A stretch of DNA of 64,000 bases. It comes from Corella eumyota. Taxonomy: Eukaryota; Chordata; Ascidiacea; Phlebobranchia; Corellidae. A model generated the notes under the pieces. It ran no database searches. It saw nothing but the letters and a program-made list of their open reading frames with translations, and was not told where the DNA came from. Positions 11,508 to 21,200 of this stretch are shown in pieces. The stretch covers positions 10,749,671 through 10,813,670 of the forward strand of contig OY720101.1 of the NCBI GenBank assembly GCA_963082875.1, in the 5' to 3' direction. The first letter of the stretch is position 1. Every line of letters starts with the position of its first letter. Position numbers and translations under genes: made by a program.

Positions 11508-11771
11508 AGGCCCGTTCACACGGCGTATGCAACGTAACGTAGTGTAAGATTTCGCAACCATTTGAAATGAACAGAGTCGTTCACACGTACGAAAGTTTGC
11601 GTAAGTTACGTAAGATTTCGTAAAGTTTTGTAGCCGAAGCAAAATTTATGCAAGATTTCGTAAGCGGTATACTTTTAGTAGATATTTTGTATTTGTTAAT
11701 CCCTAGAATCCGTAAAGTTACGTAATGCAACGCAGCGCAACGCAACGTTACCTTGTCATGTGAACAGGCCT
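11508..11771. mobile_element. 264-bp MITE with TTAA target duplication
   Basis: The termini are AGGCCCGTTCACA and, as reverse complement, AGGCCTGTTCACA, flanked on both sides by TTAA (11504-11507 and 11772-11775). Internal short repeats around ACGTAAGATTTCG fill the body, and there is no coding frame. TTAA duplication is typical of piggyBac-type and a few other cut-and-paste families. The copy at 56750-57013 has exactly the same length. Confidence 0.8.
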
Positions 11772-11809
11772 TTAAACATAATTTATCAAAATGTTTAAAA
11801 AGTTACCAG

Positions 11810-12999
11810 AAGATTCGTCCTGCAAAAAAAACGGTGGGGAGTCGGCAATGAAATTCCCGTGTATAAAGTCAGCGTAGGACCATATTTTTAAGTATATATA
11901 TAAGTTTTTATTGGTTGTAAAGCAGTTAAGTTAATGACACATGTTAGTTTTTAGAAAAACCTTTTTTTGAAACAAATAAATGCACATAAGCTGGTATTTT
12001 ACCCACAACTTTCTGCCTTTTCCTTTAGATTTTTTTTCATGTTAAAAAATTTGCCCTGTGTACCTAAAATCTATGTGAAAGTATTCTGGCATAATACAAC
12101 AGTAAGTATCATTTTTGTTTTCAGTGTCAAAAACTGTCAAAAGCATTCAAGCAATAATACAATTCTGTGTTTATTTGTTATATATACTTTGCAAAAGTGG
12201 CATCATCTTATACATATATTTATACATAACTTAATTAATGCAATTTTTAAATTATTTATTTTATGACTTTGTTAATATAAATTTTAAATAGTGAAAACGG
12301 TTAAGAAAATAACAAAGTACCTTTGCGCGTTGTTCAGCCAAAAAATATTTAATTTTTGCCTATTTTATTAAAAAAAGTTATCCATGATATTCAGTAGAAC
12401 TGATTTCTTATAAATTGAATCTATTAACTAAAAAATTTCAGAAACTGACAAAATCAAATTATTAAATTATAGCATAATAATGCTAAAATATCTACCTTGT
12501 TTATTTATTTAAACCAGGAGCATTGATAAGATAGTTTGTCACATAAATACTCCTAAGATACATAGTTATAGCAATTAGTGAATAACATATTTGTTTTAGT
12601 GGACACTCTATGTTTTTTTCTTGATTTAATTATTAAAAGGCCGACTTTAAAGTCTTATGATAGAGTAGCATTTGTTACCTCAACTCACTCTTCGGCTGTT
12701 TGTGATGAACGTTAATATATTTTTCGATAGTAAATTTGCCAATTGCTTTTGGATCAGCAAGATATAAAAGTCTGTGTAGCACCAACTTTAGGGCCATTGA
12801 AAGTATGGGAGGGGGGGGGGGGGGTTTAACCCAAGTTTTTTGCTTTAAATAGTATTATGCAGTTGTTGTGTTATAAGTTTTGCTTTAAAAGAAAAGTTGC
12901 ATATATTTTCTTTTTCTTTCTAGATTTTGTTATTAAAATAGGTGTTTTGCAATAAATTTGTCTTTAAAACTTTAAAACTGTAACCAATTAAAAAAAAAC
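11810..12999. other. Spacer before zinc-finger gene, with old fold-back remnant and poly-G run
   Basis: A remnant of the GGCCTGCAAAAAA family (CCTGCAAAAAAAACGGTGGG) lies near 11820-11880. A block of about 29 bp, ATGCACATARGCTGGTATT plus ACCCACA, occurs at 11097-11125 and again at 11980-12008. A G-run of 14 sits at 12811-12824 and is much shorter and interrupted in copy B. A likely 3' splice site (TTTCTAG) is at 12923, suggesting a 5' UTR exon for the next gene. I see no coding gene here. Confidence 0.55.
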
Positions 13000-14844
13000 A
13001 TGGAGGCCAAATCTGACACAACAACAAATGTTTTAATTATAAAGCAACTGAAATTATTTCGACAAAGTATGACAGAAGAAGTAAGTCTAATTAAAAAGGA
13101 AATTATCAACCTTGGAGAAAAATTTAAAATTTCAAATTCTAATAACTTGGAGGAAAAAAGAGAGTGTATTGGTCCAAATAATATGAATTTAGAAGAATTT
13201 CCTAAAATTGAAAAATATTTTGGAAACACTGATGTAAATTTGCAAACAAAGTTTATTGAAAGGGTAAATGATTTACCCAACACTAAACACACTACGGATA
13301 AAAATAACACAGTTAGTGAAACCAAAAATCCTAATACTGATAATCTACGAAGCAATATTATTCATTTACAAGTTCAAAATTCTTTAGACGATAATCAAAT
13401 TATACAAAATAAAAGTATGCGCGGTAATTCAAGTTTTACTACATTAGCCTTAGTTAATTCAAGTGAGAAAAAATTACACATTTCACCAGAATTGTTTACA
13501 GAAATTCCTAAAATTAAAGAAGAATTGGTATGTTCAAGTAATGCAAATGACCTAGAAAACAGAAATAGAGATTTTACCCCACTGACCTCACTTATTTCAG
13601 AACAAGAAAACTTAATCATTTCACCTGAATTTGTTGGTAACAATAAAGAAAAAAAGGCATATTCAAGTATTGCTAATAACTTAAGAAGCAGAAATAAAGC
13701 TACAACTGACTATCGAAGTTCTTTAGCTTTAAATATTGCCTCGAAATACAAAAAAAAGAAACAGATAAACAAGAAACAAAATTTAAAGAAAAATTGTGAC
13801 AGGTTAAAAAATAACTCAAGTGGAAATAAACGTAAGGGGGACACACATTTCAAATGCAAACATTGTAATAAAAGTTTTAAACATGATTTTCTTCTAAAGA
13901 GACATATCCGACTGCATACCAATGAAAAATTAGTTAAAAATTCTTTGGGTAGTCAAGCAAATATGTTAAAAAGGCATATTTCAGAACCTACTGATGAAAA
14001 ACAGTTTATATGCATGCTTTGTAATAAAAACTTTTCCCAAAAATCTAGTTTAAAACGCCATATTTTAACTCACACTAATTCAAAATCATTTCATTGTACA
14101 CACTGTGATAAAAGGTTCAGTCAAGCAAGTAGTCTACATATACATGTTCGACTACACACCGGTGAAAAACCATATCATTGCACTCTTTGTGATGAAAAAT
14201 TTCATAAAAAGTATTATTTAAAAACCCATATTGTTAAACATACTGGTGAAAAGCGGTTTAAATGCACGCTTTGTAGTAAATGTTTTCCCCATAAGCATTA
14301 TTTGAAAAATCATATGGTAACTCACAGTAATGCAAAACCATTTCATTGCACACGTTGTGATAAAACATTTAAACTGGCCCATTCTTTAAAAGAACACTTT
14401 CGAAACCACACAGGTGAAAAACCATTTCATTGCACACAATGCGACAAAAGGTTTAGTCGAGCCAATTGTCTAAAAGGACATCTTCAAATACACGCAGATA
14501 ATATTGAAAAAAAATTTCAGTGCACGCATTGTGATAAAAGGTTTAGTCGAGCTAATAATTTAAAAAGTCATGCTCGAAAACACACAGATGAAAAACCATT
14601 TCATTGCACTCATTGTGATAAAAGGTTTTGGCATGGAAGTAGTCTTAAACAACATATACGAATACACACTGGTGAGAAACCATTTACCTGCACATATTGT
14701 GATAGAAGGTTTCGTCAAAAAAACGCTTTAAAATGTCATATTCAAATACACACTGGTGTAAAACCATTTTCTTGCTCTCTTTGTGATAAAAGGTTTAGGC
14801 GAGGGAGTCTTCTAAAAACCCATTTTCAAAAACACACAAGTTAA
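13000..14844 (+). CDS. C2H2 zinc-finger protein, 614 aa, copy A
   Basis: This is a single-exon coding region for a probable nuclear DNA-binding transcription factor. Residues about 9-45 form a predicted helix with LKLFRQSMTEE and KEIINLGEKF, and IEKYFGNTDVNLQ follows near residue 70. Both motifs are shared with the neighbouring zinc-finger genes. A Ser/Asn-rich linker contains IPKIKEEL and a basic stretch (KYKKKKQINKKQN) that could serve nuclear import. From about residue 284 there are 11 intact C2H2 fingers (CX2C-X12-HX3H, TGEKP-type linkers), plus one degenerate finger that has lost its cysteines after finger 1. The ATG at 13000 is chosen because it matches the start context in copy B and follows a splice-acceptor-like site at 12923. 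Target DNA is unknown. Confidence 0.92.
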   Translation: MEAKSDTTTNVLIIKQLKLFRQSMTEEVSLIKKEIINLGEKFKISNSNNLEEKRECIGPNNMNLEEFPKIEKYFGNTDVNLQTKFIERVNDLPNTKHTTDKNNTVSETKNPNTDNLRSNIIHLQVQNSLDDNQIIQNKSMRGNSSFTTLALVNSSEKKLHISPELFTEIPKIKEELVCSSNANDLENRNRDFTPLTSLISEQENLIISPEFVGNNKEKKAYSSIANNLRSRNKATTDYRSSLALNIASKYKKKKQINKKQNLKKNCDRLKNNSSGNKRKGDTHFKCKHCNKSFKHDFLLKRHIRLHTNEKLVKNSLGSQANMLKRHISEPTDEKQFICMLCNKNFSQKSSLKRHILTHTNSKSFHCTHCDKRFSQASSLHIHVRLHTGEKPYHCTLCDEKFHKKYYLKTHIVKHTGEKRFKCTLCSKCFPHKHYLKNHMVTHSNAKPFHCTRCDKTFKLAHSLKEHFRNHTGEKPFHCTQCDKRFSRANCLKGHLQIHADNIEKKFQCTHCDKRFSRANNLKSHARKHTDEKPFHCTHCDKRFWHGSSLKQHIRIHTGEKPFTCTYCDRRFRQKNALKCHIQIHTGVKPFSCSLCDKRFRRGSLLKTHFQKHTS

Positions 14845-15500
14845 AAATAATTTTATTGTACACAATGTAATAAACACCTTTCCATAAACCAAATTTTATA
14901 AATAATATTCTAAAACACTTTGGTAACCATTTTGTTAAACTAACTTTTATGCAACCATTGTAATAAAAGTTTTATTTTGCCTATACCGAAGGCAAAAAAA
15001 CTGTTTACCGCACATGAAATGAGTATTTAACTACAGGTTAAAATTATTTTGTAGTTTTTTTTTGTGTTAAATTTTGACAAAATCACTTATCAAAACCATG
15101 AAGTTAATGTAGTTAAAAAAAGGATTTGTGTGTGACTATGTATTAATAAAGTGTTGCGATGTCACCATATTTGTACAAATTACTTAAATTTAAATCATTT
15201 TAATGTGCATGCTATGCTTATTAATTTAAATATTTTTGGTTTAATTAAACATACACAGGCGAAAAAATATTAACGTACTTGTGATAACTTTTGTTAATTT
15301 ATTTTACTTTCTTTTTTTAAACACCTTCTTTTTGATAAAACATTCTCTTGTCTTTGATAATTTTTGTTTATACATTTAGTAGAAATTAATATGGTGTAAA
15401 GGTTGTTTAAATTTTTTATTAGATTTGTTATTATGATATTTTTCACCAATTTAATTTTTTTTGTAGATTTTAGTAGAAACAACTGTTGGCTTTGTTAAGT
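14845..15500. other. Spacer between zinc-finger genes
   Basis: It holds the 3' UTR of the upstream gene, with an AATAAA near 15145, and a likely 5' UTR 3' splice site (TTTTTTTTGTAG, ending 15466) for the next gene. A piece just after the stop (TTTTATTGTACACAATGTAA) looks like a decayed extra finger. No other gene is seen. Confidence 0.5.
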
Positions 15501-15890
15501 ATGGACACATCATCTAACAATACAAGTAACCTTTCAATTTTAAAGGAACTTAAATTATTTCGACAAAGTGTTACAGAAGAAATGAGATCAATGCAAAAGG
15601 AAATTGTTAATCTTGGAGATAAATTTACAAGTGTCAATCCTGATAATTTTAATGCAAATTATGAACACTGTAGTAATTCCCAAGATGAATTGAAGAATTC
15701 TGAAAAAAATGATGCTAATTTACAGGCCAAAAATTTTAGTATAAATAATATCCCTAAAATTGATAACACTACTGATAAAAATGACAAAGATGTTAACTCT
15801 AAAAATATGAATACTAATAAAGTAAATCCAAACAATTTGGTCCCTGCTGCTAAAGAAATTCCTGCAGTTAAAGAAGATTTGGAAGTTTAA
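15501..15890 (+). CDS. Fingerless zinc-finger paralogue, 129 aa, copy A
   Basis: The product carries the same N-terminal module as the zinc-finger genes: LKELKLFRQSVTEE, KEIVNLGDKF, then NDANLQ in the place of FGNTDVNLQ, and VKEDLEV in the place of IKEELV. It then stops at a TAA, with no C2H2 finger in the following 600 bases. An AATAAA lies about 50 bp downstream. The first ATG of the domain (15501) is taken as the start. The coding sequence is identical to copy B at 60741-61130. It could be a decayed zinc-finger gene or a module-only protein that pairs with full-length paralogues; the second is only an inference. Confidence 0.68.
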   Translation: MDTSSNNTSNLSILKELKLFRQSVTEEMRSMQKEIVNLGDKFTSVNPDNFNANYEHCSNSQDELKNSEKNDANLQAKNFSINNIPKIDNTTDKNDKDVNSKNMNTNKVNPNNLVPAAKEIPAVKEDLEV

Positions 15891-16483
15891 GTTATGTTGG
15901 CAAATTGTCTAAGTTTAAAAAAAACAACCAAACTAAAATAAGTTAAATAAAAATGGTGTGTTAGTTCAAACAATAGCCAAATGAGAAGTTAATTGTGTGG
16001 TTGTTTAAAAGGTAATACAAACAAAAAATGTATATACACACGGGCTGCAAACTTTGTTAAAAAAACATGTTGTTCAGTTTGATTAAGGGTTTTACTTTAA
16101 ATTATATCTCAAAAAATCATTTTTGGATACATTTAGATTTTAAAAGTTACCGTTGTTAAGTTGATTTTGAGTACCTTATGTTGTAAGGTTTGTGTAGAAG
16201 TTTTTATGGTTTAGTTTTTGATGACACCTTTGTTTGGATTAAGAAGTAATTCTCTTATACAAGGTTTTGGGTTAAAAGTATTTTTTGTTATGTGTGTTTT
16301 ATTTATTGCAAAAATATTTCAAAATGTGTGACAACATTATAAGGCTGCTTTTATAATAAAAAGAAACTTGTACAAAACACTATATTTATAACATTTAATT
16401 TTTGCCCTTGCATATTATTCTATGCTGGAAAAATAATTAAATTTATTAAATGCTGAAATTTTTTGTGTTAAAACTACCCTTAA
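15891..16483. other. Spacer to right edge of duplication
   Basis: AT-rich, stop-dense sequence with an AATAAA at about 15944. I see no gene or mobile element. Similarity to copy B ends at 16483, and the following base begins a different sequence leading into kinase exons. Confidence 0.55.
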
Positions 16484-17182
16484 AATTTTTTTTATTTTTT
16501 TAGATATTGCAAGGGGCTAAGAGGTTATATGAAACAGAAATGGAAAAGGTGGGTTATATCTGTTAAATAAAAATTATTTTTATTTAAACATTGCGAAAAT
16601 TTGGACTAAACATAATCTACAAAATAAATAAAATACAAAAGTTATTTACCTTTTTTTCTAATTTGACAGCTTTGTAAAAACCATGCCCTGAAAAAAGAAG
16701 AAATAGAAAGTTATCATGAATAATCAATAATGATTGTTATTGAATCACTAAAAAATTACCCAAATCTTCTCAAAGACAAAAACTTAATAGATTTTGTGGA
16801 AATTCCAAATTCAGAGTTTAAAAATACCAATGAAAGAAATTGGAGGGTATGTTTGTCATACTTCGGTACAATAAAATATATTAAACTAAAGAATTTAACT
16901 AAAGTAAAATAAATTTAAAAAATATTACTTAGATGAACAAAATTCTTAAAAATGACCTAAAAGAAGCTACTAAGAAGTACAGAACAGTAGAATTAGAATT
17001 GAGAACCGTTCAAAGAAATCCGCCCGAAAAAAAAAAAGTAATTTTTTAAACAAATTCTACTAAACTGTTAAATAAAAGTAAATTTGTTTACATTATTTAG
17101 TTATTAAAGTAACAGAAAAAATCTGTTTTCGCTAGTTTCAATTTAACATGTTAAATTTTTTTTGTTGTTTGCTTGAAACTTT

Positions 17183-17459
17183 CGGCAGCGTGGTGTAGGT
17201 TTAAGAACACTTGCTACACCGGCGTGAGGTCGTAAGTTTGATTCCCACTGCTCATATGCTGTAACGCCCTTGAGTAAGGCACTATAAACGGTATGAACTC
17301 CTGCTGAGCCAACACTTAATCTGCAGCATAATCACGGGGCAAATATAATATCCCAAACTGCTGAAGGCGACTCGAAACTGGGACAGAGTAAATGATGTTA
17401 GTCTATTTTTCGGTCGTGCATTCAACCTTTCCACATCAAGGATATATACAAAAAAAAAA
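17183..17459 (+). mobile_element. tRNA-derived SINE, near full length
   Basis: It starts with CGGCAGCGTGGTGTAGG (A-box-like), has a B-box-like GTTTGATTCCC about 50 bp later, a body with GTAACGCCCTTGAGTAAGG, and ends in CCACATCAAGGATATATAC plus a short A-run. It sits in a kinase-pseudogene intron and its A-run lies immediately before the splice acceptor TTTCAG at 17467. Related minus-strand copies are at 6348-6594 and 51605-51851. Confidence 0.75.
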
Positions 17460-17689
17460 TATTTCAGGAAAGTGAACACCCCCAGACAAAATCACCCGCA
17501 ACATCAATAAAACAGAACCAAGTGCAGCCAACTGAAAAAGTAAAAATTTTAAAAAGCTTTTTTTTTAAATTAAGGTCATTTAGATAGTTCAAATTTTAAT
17601 TAGATTTTGTTATCTTGTCTAATACTTAAGTTGCCTTTAATAGTATGGCAAACTGAAATATTAATGATTTTTATTATCTGATAATTGGT

Positions 17690-18236
17690 AGATAGAAGAT
17701 TCGGCCTGCAAAAAAACGTAGGGAGACGGCGACGAAATTGCTGCATAAAATAATTAAAAACACAATACATAAAAAGTTTTTATTATTTGTTACGATTTTA
17801 ATGCGAAATTACGAAAAATTTTAAATATATTTTCAATTATAATTAAAAGCGATAAGTCATAAAATTTTGCACATCATTTAACTTTTTGCAAAATTTTATT
17901 TCGAATATTGGTAAAATATGGTCTTGCGTTAAATTTACACTTCTTGCAATTAGATAAAAAATTTTGCAAGGCAAAAGCACTTGATTTTAATCCATTTTAA
18001 AATTACATTTTGGAGATAAAATTTAAAAAAAAAAAATATTATAAAAACTAACATATATATTTATCGTAACAACTTATTAATTTTTTTTTTTCATTATACT
18101 TTTTGCCAAATTTTATTTTGAATATCGGTAAAATATGGTGTTACACTGATATTTTACACAACAATTTCGTCGCCAAACTCCCGCGTTTTTTTTGCAGGCC
18201 AAACCTTCTGGCCAAATCTTCTGGTCCCCTGATAGT
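17690..18236. mobile_element. Second fold-back family, free-standing copy
   Basis: The left end has AAGATTCGGCCTGCAAAAAA and the right end has TTTTTTGCAGGCC followed by AACCTTCTGGCC and CTTCTGGTCCCC, so the termini are inverted copies. The arms repeat GGTAAAATATGGT-type blocks. It is non-coding. I could not fix a target duplication because the left terminus looks shortened. It lies in an intron of the kinase pseudogene. Confidence 0.68.
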
Positions 18237-21200
18237 TAATCCGGTATTTGGGTTTGAAATTGGCTGAAGTTTGTATTCTTTGTATTTTTCACAAAAATTC
18301 GAAAAAATTGTTTATAGCTTCTATCTCAGGGAAGTTAAACCATGACAACAGTCAAAATTTAACTAATGACCCGATGTCTTCTGAACACTACACTGCTCTG
18401 TCAGCATTTAAATAAGCCTACATTAATGAACCTTCCATAATTCTTTTGCTTAATAGAAGTAAATATCATTTGACATATTGTTTAATACATATTTTTTTAA
18501 ACAGAGCGACTTAAATCTTGCCACTGAAATTGAAATATGGAAAAAAAGTTTTTTCAAAAAGAGTCAGAATTAAAAGAAACCAAAAAGAAACTTTCTATGG
18601 TATCAAACAGCAATGGTTACCAACCTAGACTATATCGTAGAGTAAGATTTATTTTTATATAAACTTTAAGCAATAGTTTTTTCAAACTCCAAAAATGTAA
18701 GGTCCCTGATAACAACATGCTTAAATGCTATTACAACCGAGTAATGTGTTTAGCTCTGTGAAGTAACAAGCTGATGAAATTTAGACAGCTGAGTAATGCT
18801 AGACTCATATGCTTTAACTTTAAGGCTCTGTACCGAAGTAAATCTAAATAGAGACTTTAAGTTATTTCTAGTGGCTTTTTTGTCTTTTTTAAATTTATAT
18901 TTCTTAGTTCTAAATAAAATATAAGTTTTCACAGTATTACAGCTCATCCGATGTTAAGATAAGCACAGAAGATATTCTTGGTAAAGGGGGTTATGGATGT
19001 GTTCAACTTGGTTTTCTTAAAGATTGTGGAGTTGTTGCTATTAAAGCACTCTCATTATCAGGAGCCAAATCTAAAATGGAAATACGAAGAGAAAAGTAAT
19101 TTGATTTTTAAGACCTAAAAAATTTGAAGTAAACTAGACATCATTATTAAATTCAATAGATACAAAAATAGAAGAGATAAAATAAATATTTTATTTTTGG
19201 TTAAGCCATTTACCAGATAATATGTTTTTTGTTATGAGATTGGCCTACTGTGTTGCAAGGTAACTTACAGTAGTAGCAACATTAAATCTGGGTAAAACAG
19301 ACTATTTCAGTTAATGCCACATTTATTGTATTGGGTTACCATTTGACTGTACTAATTTATGCGCCTAAGGAGATCTGTTATCAAAACATTAAGAATTCCA
19401 AATGGAACTTTTTTGTCCTATAGACGGTTTCTCAGGCCTCTTAATCAATGGCAGATTTTCTTAGGCCATTTACACTAACCTTAGTAGGGATCAACTGACA
19501 ACCATTCAGTTGTTTTTGTACTTTAATTTTTTATTGTGATAGTCTAAATATCCTAAGATTTCGTTAAAATAGTTACATATGTGATTTAGTTTTGAGTATT
19601 ACTTCTATTTATTAGAATTATGCATGAAATTGATATGTGTTTACGAGCCAGACACCCTAACATTGTCAGTTACATTGGCTATACAGAATGGGGGTCTCTC
19701 AATAAAAATCAAGCCAACACTCCATCAACAGTTGGAATTATTATGGAGTACATGGAGTGTGGCAACCTTGACACACTAATGGTTACAAATCTAAATAAAA
19801 TCAAAAACATACCAATGGTTGTTAGGCTGAGGTTTGTTTGCGACATAGCATGTGGAGTTTCATTTCTCCACAACCTAGAAAAAGACCAAAGAATGACACA
19901 TGGAGATTTAAAAATTGAAAATGTTCTTCTTACAAGTGATCTTCAGTGCAAAATTTCTGACTTTGGTGGATCTGACTTAGCAACTAATACTGACCCTTAT
20001 GAATCTGATGATATTCCTGCCAAAAAAAAGGGGGAGCATACTTGGGTCTACACAGCTCCAGAAAAATTAGAACACCCAACGCTGAAAGTGACAACAGCAA
20101 TGGATGTGTACAGCTTTGCCATTATGGTTTTCATGATTCTTACCTGAACCACCCCTTATATAAAAGGTACAATAAAAAGAGATGATCATATGAGTTTGAT
20201 AACAGAGGGCAAACGTCCTGAATTTCAAGTTTCCAACCAAGATGAATTTTTAGTTTCATTCCTTCAACGTGTAATAGAAAAATGTTGGAAAACTGATCCA
20301 AAATTTCGCCCTTAGATGGTTAAAGAGCTGGCAAAGCAAAGTAGGGTGGAAATAAAGCAACATATTGTCAACATCTTTAAAGAAATGGAAACACCATTTA
20401 AATCTTTTACTCCCTTTGGGCCAATTGGAAGTTCCAGTGAATAACATTATTAAAAATTTTTGTGTAAATAAAGTAAATGAACACAGTATAAAGTTATATG
20501 CTGGATTAAACCTTAACGTTCCAAAATAGATACATTTTTAACTTATTTTGTTTAGTTAACTTAATGCATTGTTTTGTTGATCGCTGTATATACAAACTTT
20601 TTATCATGTAGAAACTCTATGCACACATATTATGAAAATAAAATTTTCACTGCATATTCGGTATAAAAGTAAGCAAACTAGATTTAACAAACAAGTATTT
20701 AAATATATTAAACAAACAACTAGATTTATTTAATAAATAAAATATGGTTTGAAATTATTTGATTATTTTTAACATAAATTTTATAAATAAAAAAGATATG
20801 CATACACATTAACTCAGAATATTGCATATTTTCGATTTTTAATAAACAAACAAGCATTTATATCTATTATACAAACAAAGATTAATATTTTAACCCAGTT
20901 TTAAGTTGTTAATATCAGGATATACATTATACTAAATTTTAAATTCCTAAAATTAATTTTTATTAAATAAACAAGCATTTTTTTTAATTCATTTTCGATT
21001 TATAAATATTATAATTTAATTGACGAAATTTAAAAACCTAATAATATTCTTTAAATTTAAAAAAACAAACACTTAGCAATTAGTGACAAAAATTAAAATT
21101 TTAAGTCATTTTTAAGTTACTAATATCATGATATACAATTGACCAATATTTGAAAAATTAACAACCTTTAACTTTTATTTAACAAACACCTATTAATTAA

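Larger units (their letters stand above)
920..16483 (+). repeat. Segmental duplication, copy A (15.6 kb)
   Basis: Copy A matches 47018-61722 in the same orientation at roughly 98% identity by eye, across exons, introns, transposons and zinc-finger genes. The offset is 46098 at the left end, 45257 through the repeat spacer and 45239 at the right end. The main length difference is 842 bp (3158-3999) present here and absent from copy B. The left edge lies about 15 bp inside an intron of the large gene and abuts the retrotransposon fossil. The right edge falls in the spacer after the fingerless zinc-finger paralogue, just before kinase exons. A true duplication and an un-collapsed second haplotype are both possible. 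Confidence 0.93.
16504..20444 (+). pseudogene. RIPK/TKL-like protein kinase, 5'-truncated pseudogene
   Basis: Probable exons are 16504-16548, 16670-16846, 16933-17037, 17468-17539, 18505 (or 18564)-18641, 18935-19095 and 19616-20444. The first five encode Lys/Glu-rich, coiled-coil-like sequence. The last two carry a kinase domain: Gly loop GKGGYGCVQLG, VAIKAL with the ATP lysine, catalytic loop HGDLKIENVLL, DFG, and an APE-type TAPEKLE. The catalytic HGDLK form fits TKL kinases such as RIPK or IRAK. Damage seen: in-frame TAA at 16721, TGA at 20145 and TAG at 20313, and a frame change near 18535 unless the acceptor at 18563 is used. The TAA could lie before a later ATG at 16730, but the TGA removes the C-lobe helices after the APE segment. 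The 5' end is cut by the duplication breakpoint at 16484. Confidence 0.8.

Noticed and set aside
11967-12266. Open frame of about 99 codons conserved in both duplication copies
   Set aside because: It has no ATG-led domain, is Phe/Leu-rich and AT-driven. Conservation is explained by the recent duplication, and copy B has an indel in it.
12972-13355. Long minus-strand frames opposite the zinc-finger coding regions
   Set aside because: They are antisense shadows of real C2H2 coding sequence.
16504-20444. Use of an alternative genetic code to read through the kinase stops
   Set aside because: TAA, TAG and TGA all interrupt this locus, while the other genes in the window end normally at TAA. 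Decay of a truncated copy is simpler.
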